DNA of 64,000 nt from Streptomyces sp. NBC_01294 (GCF_035917235.1 NZ_CP108423.1:2917001-2981000); one strand, 5' to 3'; numbered from the stretch's first letter, positions 1 through 9,500 are shown. A program made the numbers and translations. Notes: generated by a model not told the origin, from the letters alone.

Positions 1-873
1 GTCCGGGCCGCCCGCCTTGATCAGCTTGTCGGCAAGCTTCTCGGGGTTGTCCCCGTCCATGGCCTGCGTGTTCCCCTGCCACAGCGGGGAGTCGGGGACG
101 ATGTCGACCCCGCTCGCGATGGCCGCCTTGAACCGGTCGGGGTGCTTCAGGACGTGCTTGAAGGCGCCGAAGCCGCCCGAGGAGGAGCCCATGAAAGCCC
201 AGCCGTCGCGGGAGGTGAAGGTGCGGAAATTGGCCTTCGTGAAATCCGGGACGTCATCGGCCATCCAGGTGCCCATCCTGGGCTGGCCGGGGATGTCCGA
301 GCCGTCGAAGTGGTGCTTGGTGTCGCCGTTGATCACCGGCATGACGAGGATGAAGGGCAGGCTCGTCCCGGCCTGGGCCCCGTCGCTCACGGCCTTCTGG
401 AGGCCGAGGCCGGGGCCCGTCCCCCAGTAGTTCGTCGGGTAGCCGCGGCCGCCGGGCAGGGAGATCAGGACCGGGAAGCCGCTCTTGGCGTACTTCGGGT
501 CGTCGTACTCCTTGGGCACCCACACCCACACGTCGCCCGTGAATCCGGACTTCTTGCCCGTGAGGGTGGTCTTGGCGATCTGCGTGCCGTCGGGCAGCCG
601 GTTGGTGCGGACGAACTGGGCCGCCGGCCCGGTGGGCATGAGCACCTCCGGCGGAACCTCGGCGGCGGTGGCGGCCGTCGCGGTCTTGTCCTGGACCTTC
701 CCGAAGGCGACCGGATCCCCTATGTCCGAGAAGAGGCCGAACTTGTACGCCGCCGCGCCGCCCCCGGCGAGGGTGAGCGCGAGCCCGCCGCTGATCAGAA
801 GCAGGCGCAGGCGGTGGGGGCGACGGCTGCCCTGGGTCATGGGGCTGCCGTCGCCTTGCTGGTCATGCTGCAC
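1..873 (-). CDS. Putative secreted/membrane-anchored esterase, partial (3' end beyond window)
   Basis: Reading right to left, the frame is open from a GTG at 873 (or ATG at 840) to the window edge, so the C-terminus is missing. A hydrophobic stretch near residues 20-42 (RLRLLLISGGLALTLAGG) looks like a signal anchor. Downstream, the protein is collinear with the neighbour at 1036-2352: it shares GDVWVWVPKEYDDPKY, the nucleophile elbow GWAFMGSSSGGFGAFK (G-S-S-S-G) and VPDSPLWQG. This is the putative esterase/antigen-85 alpha/beta-hydrolase family (PF00756). The GTG is favoured because GGAGAAGG lies upstream. Substrate unknown; it is one of a tandem duplicated pair. Confidence 0.75.
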   Translation of the reverse strand, partial: MQHDQQGDGSPMTQGSRRPHRLRLLLISGGLALTLAGGGAAAYKFGLFSDIGDPVAFGKVQDKTATAATAAEVPPEVLMPTGPAAQFVRTNRLPDGTQIAKTTLTGKKSGFTGDVWVWVPKEYDDPKYAKSGFPVLISLPGGRGYPTNYWGTGPGLGLQKAVSDGAQAGTSLPFILVMPVINGDTKHHFDGSDIPGQPRMGTWMADDVPDFTKANFRTFTSRDGWAFMGSSSGGFGAFKHVLKHPDRFKAAIASGVDIVPDSPLWQGNTQAMDGDNPEKLADKLIKAGGPD

Positions 874-1035
874 GGTTTTGTCCCGTTCCTTCTCCGGCGC
901 TCACCTCGGAGCGCGGGTCGGACCGATCGGTCCCCCTTACACCCCTTACAGAGGTATGAACGACGGGATGGGTTGCCTGAGACTGGCGGGACGTGGCGAG
1001 CACCACGTGACGGCCGGTGCGCCTCACCGGCCCGG

Positions 1036-2352
1036 TCAGCCGGCGTCGGGCTTCGGGGCCTTCAGGACCTTGCTGACCCACTCCAGTGAGCCTTCCTTCA
1101 TTCCCCGGACGTAGTGCCAGCCATTGTGCTCGCCGTTCTGGATGTCGCGGATGGTGGTCTTGACGGGTCCCTTGCCGTACTGCTCCTGGAACTTCGTCAT
1201 CCGCTCCCTCCCGCTCTCCTTCGTGCCGATCTGGAAGTTGATGTAGACCTCGGGGCCCTTGCCGTCGATCAGCTTCTTGGCGAGCTTCTCGGGGTTGTTC
1301 GCGTCCATCTCCGCCTGGTGGCCCTTCCAGAGCGGGGAGTCGGGGACGATCTCGCCGCCGCTGGCGATCACGGCCTTGAACTTGTCCGGGTGCTGCAGGA
1401 CCGTCTTCATGCCGACGAAGGCGCCGGACGAGGAGCCCATGAAGGCCCAGCCGTCACGGGACTTGTACGTACGGAAGTTGGCCTTGGCGAAGGCCGGGAC
1501 GTCCTCGGCGATCCACGTGCCCATCTTGGCCTGGCCGGGGATGTCGGAGCCGTCGTAGTAGTACTTGTTGTCCGGGTTGAGCACCGGCATGATCACGACG
1601 AACGGCAGGCTGGTACCGGCCTGGACGCCCTCGCTGATGGCCTTCTGGAGGCCGAGGCTGCGGTCGGACCAGTAGTTGGCCGGGAAGCCGTTGCCGCCGG
1701 GGAGCGCGATGAGGACCGGGAAGCCGCTCTTGGCGTACTTCGGGTCGTCGTACTCCTTGGGCGCCCACACCCATACGTCGCCCTCGAAGCCGGACTTCGC
1801 GCCCGCGAGGCGGGTCTTGGCGATGATCGTTCCGTCGTCGAGCTTGGTCGTCTGCTTGAAGTCGGACTTCGGGCCGGTCGGCATGAGCACGTCCGGGTCG
1901 CCGGAGGGCTTGGCCTCGGTCGCCGGTGCGGCCGGGTCGGTTTTCCCGTTGGCCGGGGGCGGGGTCTTGCCGAAGCTCACGGCCTCGCCGTTGCCGGAGA
2001 ACCAGTCGAGCTTCCAGGCGGCGAAACCGCCACCGCCGAGCAGGAGCGCGAGGGCGACCACCGCGCTGATCCATATTCGGCGCCGGGACCGCTTGGGCTG
2101 CGGGGGCTCGGCGGTGCCGGGCGGGCCGGAGGGGGGCCCGGCGTGCGGGGGCTGCTCGCCGTAGTGCTGGTACTGGTGCTGCGGCTGGTACGGCGGCTGC
2201 CCCGGGTAGTCCTGGTACTCCTGATACTGCTGCTGCCCCTGCTGCCCCTGGTACGGCTGCTGCTGGTGGTGGCCCTGGCCCTGGCCCTGGGGCGGGTACT
2301 CCTGGTACGACGGCTGGTCATCAGGCCGCGGGCGCTGCGGGTACTGGTGCAC
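1036..2352 (-). CDS. Membrane-anchored alpha/beta-hydrolase esterase with Gln/Pro/Tyr-rich N-terminus
   Basis: A 438-residue protein read from GTG 2352; the frame is open further upstream but without a convincing start. Residues 1-90 are a low-complexity cytoplasmic region rich in Q, P and Y. Residues about 93-112 (WISAVVALALLLGGGGF) form one membrane segment. The extracellular part is a PF00756-type esterase domain with the elbow GWAFMGSSSGAFVGMK (Ser nucleophile) and a C-terminal His in NGEHNGWHY. It is paralogous to the gene at 1-873, which lies downstream on the same strand 162 bases away. The family includes mycolyltransferase-like and feruloyl-esterase-like enzymes, but Streptomyces lacks mycolates, so the substrate is unknown. 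Confidence 0.8.
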   Translation of the reverse strand: MHQYPQRPRPDDQPSYQEYPPQGQGQGHHQQQPYQGQQGQQQYQEYQDYPGQPPYQPQHQYQHYGEQPPHAGPPSGPPGTAEPPQPKRSRRRIWISAVVALALLLGGGGFAAWKLDWFSGNGEAVSFGKTPPPANGKTDPAAPATEAKPSGDPDVLMPTGPKSDFKQTTKLDDGTIIAKTRLAGAKSGFEGDVWVWAPKEYDDPKYAKSGFPVLIALPGGNGFPANYWSDRSLGLQKAISEGVQAGTSLPFVVIMPVLNPDNKYYYDGSDIPGQAKMGTWIAEDVPAFAKANFRTYKSRDGWAFMGSSSGAFVGMKTVLQHPDKFKAVIASGGEIVPDSPLWKGHQAEMDANNPEKLAKKLIDGKGPEVYINFQIGTKESGRERMTKFQEQYGKGPVKTTIRDIQNGEHNGWHYVRGMKEGSLEWVSKVLKAPKPDAG

Positions 2353-2533
2353 GAACTTCGCTCCGAACGGTCTTGACTGCCCCCGAGGGCAGAACGGCTG
2401 GGCATCCCCTAGTCCTGATGCGCGAATCCCCCGCACAGTTCCAAATGCCGGCAAAAACATGAGGGGAAGCCCAGCGGAACGCGCGGGGCCGGCGCGGGGT
2501 CAGCGCGGGGCCGGCGCCGGGCGATGCGCGGAG

Positions 2534-2971
2534 CTAGCGCTGGGCGTCGAGCACCTCCGCGCAGCGCCCGAGCAGCCGGATGAGCAACTCCCGCTCCTCC
2601 CCGGTGAATGCGGCGGCGAGCGCCCGCTCCACCCGCACCGCCCCGGAGTCCGCCAGCTCCATCGCCGCGCGCCCCTCGTCCGTGAGCCGGGTCTCCAGCA
2701 CGTTGCGGTGCAATGCGTGCGGGGTCCGCTCGATGAGCCCGCGCTCCTGGAGGTTCTTCAGCACGGTGTTCATGGTCGGCGGCGTCACCCCGCACAGCCG
2801 TGCGAGCGCGGCGGCGGAGACGCCGGGCTTCTCGGCCAGCCAGAGGAGCGCGGCGTACTGCGGAACCGTTACTGCGGCCGGCTTGCACGCAGCGTTCTTC
2901 GCAGCGAGAAGCGCCTGCTCAGCGCGCTTGAGGTGCGAGCCGATGCGCTCCTCGGGGGCCATGGACGTCAT
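2534..2971 (-). CDS. MarR family transcriptional regulator
   Basis: 145 residues, the usual MarR length. Winged-helix core at about 35-100: VPQYAALLWLAEKPGVSAAA, then the recognition segment PPTMNTVLKNLQERGLIER and the wing ending in the typical LTDEGRAAM. It is divergent from the secreted SMP-30-like gene at 3049, and the 77-base spacer carries a perfect TTAGAGCTCTAA palindrome that is a likely operator for self-regulation and control of the neighbour. ATG 2971 is preceded by a purine-rich AGGATGCGGGG. A second ATG at 2962 is possible. Ligand not inferable. Confidence 0.88.
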   Translation of the reverse strand: MTSMAPEERIGSHLKRAEQALLAAKNAACKPAAVTVPQYAALLWLAEKPGVSAAALARLCGVTPPTMNTVLKNLQERGLIERTPHALHRNVLETRLTDEGRAAMELADSGAVRVERALAAAFTGEERELLIRLLGRCAEVLDAQR

Positions 2972-2998
2972 CCCCGCATCCTACGACTCTTGCATGCA

Positions 2999-3010
2999 TT
3001 AGAGCTCTAA
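2999..3010. promoter_or_regulatory. Candidate MarR operator
   Basis: Perfect 12-bp palindrome TTAGAGCTCTAA in the divergent spacer between the MarR gene and the 3049 gene. Its position, 28 bases upstream of the MarR start and 39 upstream of the SMP-30-like start, fits an operator that controls both directions. Function is inferred from placement only. Confidence 0.5.
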
Positions 3011-3048
3011 CATACATTCGCCTTCACCCACACAGTAGAGGGCACCTG

Positions 3049-4071
3049 ATGCTGCGCGCTGCAAAGAAGACGACGACCCCGACCGTTCCCATGACCGCGA
3101 CCGGGACCCTGACCCTGACCCTGGCGGCGGTCCTCACCCTCGGAGCGGCTCCGGCACAGGCGAAGGCCCCGGCGGCCGACGCCCGGATATCCACGGCCTT
3201 CGCGATACCCGGCGCAAAGGTCTACCCCGAGGGCATCGCCACGGACCCCCGCACCCGTACGGTCTACGTCGGCTCGTACGCGGACGGCACCGTCTACCGG
3301 GCCCGCCCCGGCCGGCCCGAGGCGGAGGTGTTCCTCCCCTCCGGCACCGACGGCCGCCGCACGGCGAACGGCCTGCGGGTCGACGCCCTCGGCCGCCTGT
3401 GGGTCACGGACTCCACCACCGGCGTCGCGGTCTACGACACCTCCACCGGGGCCCGCCTGGCCCACTTCGAGGTGGCCGACGGGGCCCCCGCCCACTTCGT
3501 CAACGACCTGACCCTCACCCCGGACGGCGCCGCGTACCTGACGGACAGCATCCGCGGCGTGATCTACCGCGTGGGCCCGGAGCAGCTGGCCGCCGGCAGC
3601 GGCGTCCTGACCGAGGCCTACGACCTCACCCCGGCCCTGCGCCCACGGCCGGCGGGCGCCTTCAACCTCAACGGCATCGTCTCCGACCGGGCGGGCCGCT
3701 ACCTCCTCACCGTCGACATGACGGCGGGCGACCTCTACCGCGTCGACCTGCGCACGGGCGCCATCCGCCGCGTCGCCCTCACCGGCGGCGACCTGAAGGC
3801 CGCCGACGGCCTCGACCTCTCCCCCGACGGCACCCTGCGCGTGGCGCACAACGTCAGCAACACGCTGACCCGCTGGCGGCTCACCGCGGACGGCACCCGC
3901 GGACGGCTGACCCGCACGATCACGGACCCGTCCCTGCAGATCCCCACGACCCTCGCCCACACTCCGGGCCGCACGCTGGTGGTCCGCTCGCAGTTCGACA
4001 AGGGCGGCCCCTTGTCCCCCGGTTCGGGCACCCCCACCACCTTCACGATCGCCTCGGTCCGCGGCCTCTGA
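3049..4071 (+). CDS. Secreted SMP-30/gluconolactonase-like beta-propeller protein
   Basis: 340 residues. Residues 1-38 are a signal peptide with a hydrophobic core and an AQA-K cleavage site. The mature part carries repeated propeller-strand motifs: YPEGIATDPRTRTVYVGSY, NGLRVDALGRLWVTDS, NDLTLTPDGAAYLTDS, NLNGIVSDRAGRYLL and GLDLSPDGTLRV. This pattern is typical of the SMP-30/gluconolactonase/LRE-like family and related NHL-type propellers. AGAGGG precedes the ATG. It is divergent from the MarR gene and probably under its control. The family can bind metal and hydrolyse lactones, but activity cannot be assigned here. Confidence 0.8.
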   Translation: MLRAAKKTTTPTVPMTATGTLTLTLAAVLTLGAAPAQAKAPAADARISTAFAIPGAKVYPEGIATDPRTRTVYVGSYADGTVYRARPGRPEAEVFLPSGTDGRRTANGLRVDALGRLWVTDSTTGVAVYDTSTGARLAHFEVADGAPAHFVNDLTLTPDGAAYLTDSIRGVIYRVGPEQLAAGSGVLTEAYDLTPALRPRPAGAFNLNGIVSDRAGRYLLTVDMTAGDLYRVDLRTGAIRRVALTGGDLKAADGLDLSPDGTLRVAHNVSNTLTRWRLTADGTRGRLTRTITDPSLQIPTTLAHTPGRTLVVRSQFDKGGPLSPGSGTPTTFTIASVRGL

Positions 4072-4188
4072 CCCCGGCGGCGGCGCCGGCCCGGGCCCTG
4101 TCCGCAAAGAGCGACGGGCCCGGGACGCGCGCGGGCATACCGCTGCTCAAGCCAGAGTTGACCAGACTGTGGACTCAGGGCCACCTCC

Positions 4189-4758
4189 TCAACCAACACC
4201 ACCATCAAGGCGACTCTTCCTGGCACGCAGGTCGGCGACGGCGTACGGCAGGCCGGGCAGCAGCAGGAACGGCACGACCCACAACGGCAGCGTGAACAGC
4301 GCCCCGTCACCCACCAGCCAGTCGGCGAGCACCATCACGGGCAGGCCGACGGCGAGGCCGACCCCCCAGCTCTCAAGCATGCGCATGCTGCCCCGCCGCA
4401 GCTCCCAGGCGACCGTCACCGCACCGATGGCCACCCAGAAGGCGATGAAGCGAGCCGTCACGTCCAGCTCGGTGGTCCATCGGGGCAGGTACGAGATCAG
4501 CAGGACACTGCCGAGCGCGAGGCTGCTCAGGCAGACCGTGCGCAGCGCGCGGCGGGAGAGCGGGGCGCGCGCCCGCGCCCAGGACGCGGCGAACGTCCGG
4601 ACGTCCCGGCCGACGACGTCCTGCGCCGTACGGCCGGCCGCCTCCGCGTCCTCCAGGTGCGCGGAGAGCTCGTCGAGCATCTCGCGCACGGACGCGTCGT
4701 CGACCCCCCGGTACTCCCAGTTGCTGCGGCAGGCCGCGAGTATCTGCGCGTTCGTCAT
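4189..4758 (-). CDS. HAAS-like signalling-associated membrane protein
   Basis: 189 residues. The first 65 are a soluble helical domain (SVREMLDELSAHLEDAEAAG) resembling the HAAS domain that accompanies PadR regulators. Four hydrophobic segments follow at roughly 74-92, 103-120, 131-148 and 153-172. Its ATG overlaps the stop of the upstream PadR gene in an ATGA arrangement, so the two are translationally coupled. The family is usually PadR-associated and thought to sense or transmit an envelope state. No enzymatic motif seen. Confidence 0.72.
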   Translation of the reverse strand: MTNAQILAACRSNWEYRGVDDASVREMLDELSAHLEDAEAAGRTAQDVVGRDVRTFAASWARARAPLSRRALRTVCLSSLALGSVLLISYLPRWTTELDVTARFIAFWVAIGAVTVAWELRRGSMRMLESWGVGLAVGLPVMVLADWLVGDGALFTLPLWVVPFLLLPGLPYAVADLRARKSRLDGGVG

Positions 4759-5132
4759 GGTGTGGCTTCCCCCGTGGATTCGGTGCCGGTCAGGATGCGG
4801 CCCACCTGCCCGGCGAAGGCCTGCCAGTCGGCCCGGCCCCCGCTCAGTTCGGCGCGCCCCGCCTCGGTCAGGCGGTAGTACTTGCGCGGGGCCCCGCCGC
4901 TGGGCGACGGGGCGCGGTACGAGGAGACGAGCCCCGCCCGCTCCATCCGGGCGAGCAGCGGATAGATGCTGCCGTCACTGACGAGCTCCAGCCCACTGTC
5001 GGCGAGCGCCTCGGCGAACTCGAATCCGTACCGCGGCCGTTCGGCGATCAGCGACAGCAGACACAGGTCGAGCACCCCGCGCAGGAGCTGACTGCGCCGC
5101 TGGTCACCGGTCGCATCCAGTCCCTTTGTCAT
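4755..5132 (-). CDS. PadR family transcriptional regulator
   Basis: 125 residues from ATG 5132. PadR winged helix: LLRGVLDLCLLSLIAERPRYGF, then DGSIYPLLARMERAGLVSSY and the wing APRKYYRLTEAGRAEL. It is the first gene of a two-gene operon with the overlapping membrane protein at 4189. The start region contains a 9-bp inverted repeat (5139-5161) that would allow autorepression. An upstream in-frame GTG at 5153 is possible, but it would place coding sequence inside that repeat. Confidence 0.88.
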   Translation of the reverse strand: MTKGLDATGDQRRSQLLRGVLDLCLLSLIAERPRYGFEFAEALADSGLELVSDGSIYPLLARMERAGLVSSYRAPSPSGGAPRKYYRLTEAGRAELSGGRADWQAFAGQVGRILTGTESTGEATP

Positions 5133-5138
5133 GCGGTA

Positions 5139-5161
5139 CAAGATAGTCACCAACTACCTTG
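5139..5161. promoter_or_regulatory. Candidate PadR operator
   Basis: Inverted repeat CAAGATAGT - CACCA - ACTACCTTG; the arms match in 8 of 9 positions. It lies seven bases upstream of the PadR ATG. PadR proteins usually bind dyads of this size near their own promoter. Assignment is inferred from placement. Confidence 0.5.
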
Positions 5162-5412
5162 CACTGCAAAACACTTCCCCGGCGATCGGGCGACACTTCA
5201 AAGCCACCCGCACCGCCAACCACCCACGTACGCAAGCACGTTTGGGTTAAGCTGCCGTCATCGGCGGCATGCGTGCGCCGAACTCCGACCTAGGCGCATC
5301 TCCCGCACATGCCTCGGTCGTGACGGACAAGGGCCTCAGGCTCGCGCATGCCATCGTCGTTCCCTGTCAGGGGCCGGTGTGGGCGGGAGCGCACTCTGCC
5401 CTGGAGGCCGGG

Positions 5413-5740
5413 ATGGTAAAGGACAGTGCGCGCAAGCGTGCCGTGCGCAACGCAGCTTCGCTGAGCGGTTCGAAGTACACCACCGCGCTGCGGGCAGTCG
5501 ACGGGAGATCTCCGAGAGGAACGCCTCCCCTTCCGAGAAGGCGTCCAGCGAAGGCTGTGGGGGACGGGTGACCACTGGGAACTGCAGTGGACCGGCTATC
5601 CCTACCCTGAAGATCTCGCCACGGCCTTGACCGACCCGACGGTGGGGGTGAGCGGCACCCGGCTCGGCCGACTCCGCCACGGGCGGTACGAGGTGAGCCT
5701 GGGGGACGCCGTCCTCGAGCTGCGGCCCTGGAGGGCGTGA
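5413..5740 (+). pseudogene. Frameshifted small hypothetical gene (candidate)
   Basis: An ATG at 5413 with a strong GGAGG five bases upstream opens a 52-residue frame beginning MVKDSARKRAVRNAASLSGS and ending at a TGA at 5571. A second frame, open from 5465 and ending at 5740, contains a protein-like stretch (DHWELQWTGYPYPEDLATAL, then GDAVLELRPWRA) but no good start. The first frame has a start and RBS with no credible C-terminus; the second has the reverse. The simplest reading is one gene with a frameshift near 5510-5560. Two overlapping small genes are an alternative. No function recognised. Confidence 0.35.
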
Positions 5741-5741
5741 C

Positions 5742-6011
5742 ATGGAGTGGGGAGCATGGGGCGCCGCTTGTGCCGCACTCGTCGTGGGCGTACTGACGTG
5801 GTCGCAATCGCGCGCATCGAACCGGCGGGCGGATTTCATCGCGATCACCGATCGAATGGATCGTGAGCTGACGATCGAGCGAGAGCAGCGAAGGCTCCTG
5901 GTCGGCTACGTCCTGGAGCTGCGCCGCTGGGCCAGGACCGCGGAAGCGGGCACCCGCGTCGACCCACCGCCGAGCCCTCCGGCCGAACTCGATCTGGCGC
6001 CCTGGCTGTAG
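5742..6011 (+). CDS. Small single-span membrane protein, hypothetical
   Basis: 89 residues. An N-terminal membrane helix (WGAWGAACAALVVGVLTW, about 3-20) is followed by a charged helical tail (ITDRMDRELTIEREQRRLL) with coiled-coil character and a Pro-rich end. The ATG starts one base after the TGA of the preceding frame (TGACATG), suggesting coupling to it. No family recognised. Confidence 0.5.
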   Translation: MEWGAWGAACAALVVGVLTWSQSRASNRRADFIAITDRMDRELTIEREQRRLLVGYVLELRRWARTAEAGTRVDPPPSPPAELDLAPWL

Positions 6012-6052
6012 CCGGTCCGGGCGCCGGGCCGCTCCCCCGGCACAATGCTCGG

Positions 6053-6559
6053 GTGTTCGACTTCGACATCGAGACCCACGCCCCCCAGTGGCTGCACGGC
6101 CGTGCCGCGATCACCGCCGGCCACGGCGACCGCCTGCGCGCGCTCGCCGGGAGGACCCTGACACGGGCCTGGCTGCTGTGGGACGTCGAGGAGGACGCGT
6201 GGTTCGCCGACGCTCCCGTGCTGCTCGACTTCGGCGGGGAGCAGATCGAGATCCAGCACCAGAAGTTCGATGACATCGCGCTGAGCTGGAACACCCTCGC
6301 GCCGCGCGGGTCCGCCCACTGGCCGGGGTTCGACCTGCGCTGGCGCCACGATGCGGTGCCGGAGCTGGCGTCGCTCCAGGGCCAAGCGCTGCAGGACATC
6401 GAGCTGCTGGAGTGGCGTGGCGACGATGCGGCGCAGGGGATGGTGGCCGTCGCGTTCGTCTTCCGCCAGGGCCGCGTCACCGTCTTCAACGCACTCGACG
6501 AGAACGGCCTGAGCTTCACGGCACCCGAGCGGGACTACGAACGCCACCCCCTGCGGTAG
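6053..6559 (+). CDS. Hypothetical protein
   Basis: 168 residues from GTG 6053, beginning VFDFDIETHAPQWLHGR. Soluble, acidic, rich in Trp and aromatics, with no signal peptide or membrane segment. No ribosome-binding site is visible, but CACAAT lies 7-12 bases upstream of the GTG, a -10-like element at leaderless distance. Codon use is typical of the window. I do not recognise the family. Confidence 0.65.
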   Translation: MFDFDIETHAPQWLHGRAAITAGHGDRLRALAGRTLTRAWLLWDVEEDAWFADAPVLLDFGGEQIEIQHQKFDDIALSWNTLAPRGSAHWPGFDLRWRHDAVPELASLQGQALQDIELLEWRGDDAAQGMVAVAFVFRQGRVTVFNALDENGLSFTAPERDYERHPLR

Positions 6560-6674
6560 CGGTAGCCATCGTCCCGGAACCTCTCAGAGTCCGGGCAGCG
6601 CCGCCGAACCGGGACCACCCTCCACGGATCCGAATTCCGTAGCGCGCTGTTCGCCCGTGGGCAAGACTGAGCTG

Positions 6675-7064
6675 ATGACCAGCCGTTTCCCCTGTCCCTG
6701 CTGCGGCCACCGCGTGCTGGACGCCATGCCGGGCTCCTACTCGATCTGCCCGGTCTGCTTCTGGGAGGACGACGGGATCCAGTTCCGCTGGCCGACCATG
6801 CCCGGCGGCGCCAACAAGGTCTCCCTCATCGAGGCCCAGCTCAACTACCAGGACTTCGGCGCCTGCGACCAGCACGGCCGGCAGTACGTCCGCCCTCCGG
6901 CCGAGGACGAGCCGCTCGACCCCGCCTGGCGCCCCATCGACCCGACGCGCGACTCCTTCGAGGACTGGGAAGCCGAGGACCACGTCCCGTGGCCCGACGA
7001 CCGCTCGGCGCTCTGCTGGTGGCTCCCCGTCTTCTGGCGCCGCGCCCACCCGACAGCGCCGTGA
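6675..7064 (+). CDS. CPCC-type cysteine-rich zinc-ribbon-like protein
   Basis: 129 residues from ATG 6675; an in-frame GTG at 6657 is the alternative. The N-terminus holds RFPCPCCGHRVL and SICPVCFWEDDGIQFRWP, the paired CxCC and CxxC pattern of the Cys-rich CPCC family (PF14206), probably binding one zinc. A conserved NKVSLIEAQLNYQDFG segment follows. Such proteins are often found near toxin/immunity or mobile loci. Precise role unknown. Confidence 0.8.
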   Translation: MTSRFPCPCCGHRVLDAMPGSYSICPVCFWEDDGIQFRWPTMPGGANKVSLIEAQLNYQDFGACDQHGRQYVRPPAEDEPLDPAWRPIDPTRDSFEDWEAEDHVPWPDDRSALCWWLPVFWRRAHPTAP

Positions 7065-7100
7065 CGTCCCCCTCGCAGCCCTGATCCTCGAAGACAAGCC

Positions 7101-7258
7101 TCACGCGGCACCCGCACCCGCGTCCGCCGAGTCCGGATCGATCAGCTCGCGCTCCAACACGTTGATGTTCGCCAGCGCGTTCTCGTACGCCTTGAGCAAC
7201 CGCCGGGCGTTCGCCGGGAAGCGCAGCAGGTACGAACCCTCGCGCGGGCCGAACGACT
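7101..7258 (-). pseudogene. C-terminal fragment of an unrecognised gene
   Basis: On the minus strand, a protein-like 50-residue C-terminus (SFGPREGSYLLRFPANARRL, then AYENALANINVLERELIDP) ends at TGA 7101-7103. Reading upstream, the frame runs into TAG at about 7261, exactly where a RelE-like fragment begins on the other strand. The 5' part of the gene is therefore missing. Family not recognised. Confidence 0.45.
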
Positions 7259-7501
7259 ATCCACCACGAGGCGCAGGCCGAGCTTCGGAAGATCCCCCGC
7301 GACATGGCGCTGCGCATCCTCGCCAAGCTGACCGAGTTGGAGACCGACCCTCTCGGCTTCAACAGCACCGCGCTGGTGTCCCAGCCCGAACGTCGGCGCC
7401 TGCGCGTCGGCGACTACCGCGTCGTCTACACGATCGACAACGGGGAACTGGTGGTCTGGGTCGTTCACGTGGGGCACCGGTCCACCGTTCACGAGACCTG
7501 A
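7256..7501 (+). pseudogene. RelE/ParE-family toxin, 5'-truncated
   Basis: The frame reads HHEAQAELRKIPRDMALRIL then KLTELETDPLGFNSTAL and RLRVGDYRVVYTIDNGELVV, the characteristic RelE-type mRNA-interferase core and final strands. The family usually starts about ten residues before HHEAQAEL, but here no start codon or RBS lies upstream and the sequence changes identity at about 7256. ATG 7304 could start a 65-residue product lacking the first helix. No antitoxin gene adjoins. Most likely a relic. Confidence 0.55.
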
Positions 7502-7543
7502 TTGCCCCTGACTCTACGTCAGAACATCCAGCACGGTAACAAC

Positions 7544-7577
7544 GAAGGGGCCGGACTCGCCAGAGTCCGACCCCTTC
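7544..7577. terminator. Bidirectional hairpin terminator
   Basis: A 15-bp stem, GAAGGGGCCGGACTC against GAGTCCGACCCCTTC with one G-T wobble, and a four-base loop. It lies between the RelE remnant and the 3' end of ychF, so it probably ends ychF transcription. Confidence 0.7.
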
Positions 7578-7624
7578 TGACCTGCATATGTGCCACGTCA
7601 GCGACGTGGTGTTATTTCATCCGC

Positions 7625-8713
<1,089 letters not shown>

Positions 8714-8848
8714 GTTGGCGACTTCCCGTAGCTGGAGGGGGCGGCGGCCCGGGAGTGGGCCGTCGGACAGTTTACTTTCCGATGAGTGGCGGTGGATGTA
8801 CGCGTGTCCGGGGCCCGATACGACTGCCTTCCCGCCTAGTTTGGTGAC

Positions 8849-9370
8849 GTGGAGCAATACAGGACGCGACCGGCGCCTCACCCGCAGCGACCCCCGGCCC
8901 AGCGAAGGGGGACCCGGGCCCCGGCGGTGCCCGCCCAGGGCGGCGGCGCCCCGCGGCCCGCGCTCGCGCGGCGCATGCCCCGGCCCCGGCTGACCGGGCT
9001 CGGCGGCGGGCTGTTCGCGTGCGCCGCCATGGTGCTGGTCGCCGGGATCTGCTGGCTGCTCTTCGGCTCCTCGATCTTCGTCTACGGGCTGCTCTTCCTG
9101 CCCGTCGCGGCCGCCACCGCCCTCTGGGTGCGGCCGGCCGACCTGATCACCGCGCCGATCAGCGTCCCCATCGCCTTCGCCGCCGGAGTGTGGCCCATCT
9201 CGGGCGGCTCCGGCGGCTTCGGCGGGCAGCTGATGGGGCTGGTGTCCGCTCTGTCGCTGCACGCCGGCTGGCTGTACGCGGGAACGCTGGTCGCGGCCCT
9301 GATCGCGGTCGTGCGCAAGGCCGTGCTCATCGGCCGACGGCGGCTGCCCCGGCGCGGCGTCGCCCAGTGA
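8849..9370 (+). CDS. DUF6542-type membrane protein
   Basis: 173 residues from GTG 8849. The first 48 are Pro/Arg-rich and cytoplasmic. Three to four hydrophobic segments follow (GGLFACAAMVLVAGICWLLF, IFVYGLLFLPVAAATALWV, PISVPIAFAAGVWP and LYAGTLVAALIAVV). The layout and the WVRPADLITAPI motif fit the actinobacterial DUF6542 family, which commonly adjoins ychF and ppgK/ispH. No RBS is seen, and TAGTTT upstream suggests a near-leaderless transcript. Function unknown. Confidence 0.8.
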   Translation: MEQYRTRPAPHPQRPPAQRRGTRAPAVPAQGGGAPRPALARRMPRPRLTGLGGGLFACAAMVLVAGICWLLFGSSIFVYGLLFLPVAAATALWVRPADLITAPISVPIAFAAGVWPISGGSGGFGGQLMGLVSALSLHAGWLYAGTLVAALIAVVRKAVLIGRRRLPRRGVAQ

Positions 9371-9500
9371 CCTGACCGCCCCGGAACCGCCCCCGACCCG
9401 CCCCGGAACCCCCCGGAGCTGCCCCGAACCGCGCCGGAACCGCTCCCGCCCCATCCCGCGACTTCCTCCCGCGTACGGCCTTCCCCTCCGCGCCGGCCCC

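Noticed and set aside
5269..5412. Upstream extension of the 5413 frame to ATG 5269
   Set aside because: No RBS, and the strong GGAGG at 5403 favours 5413.
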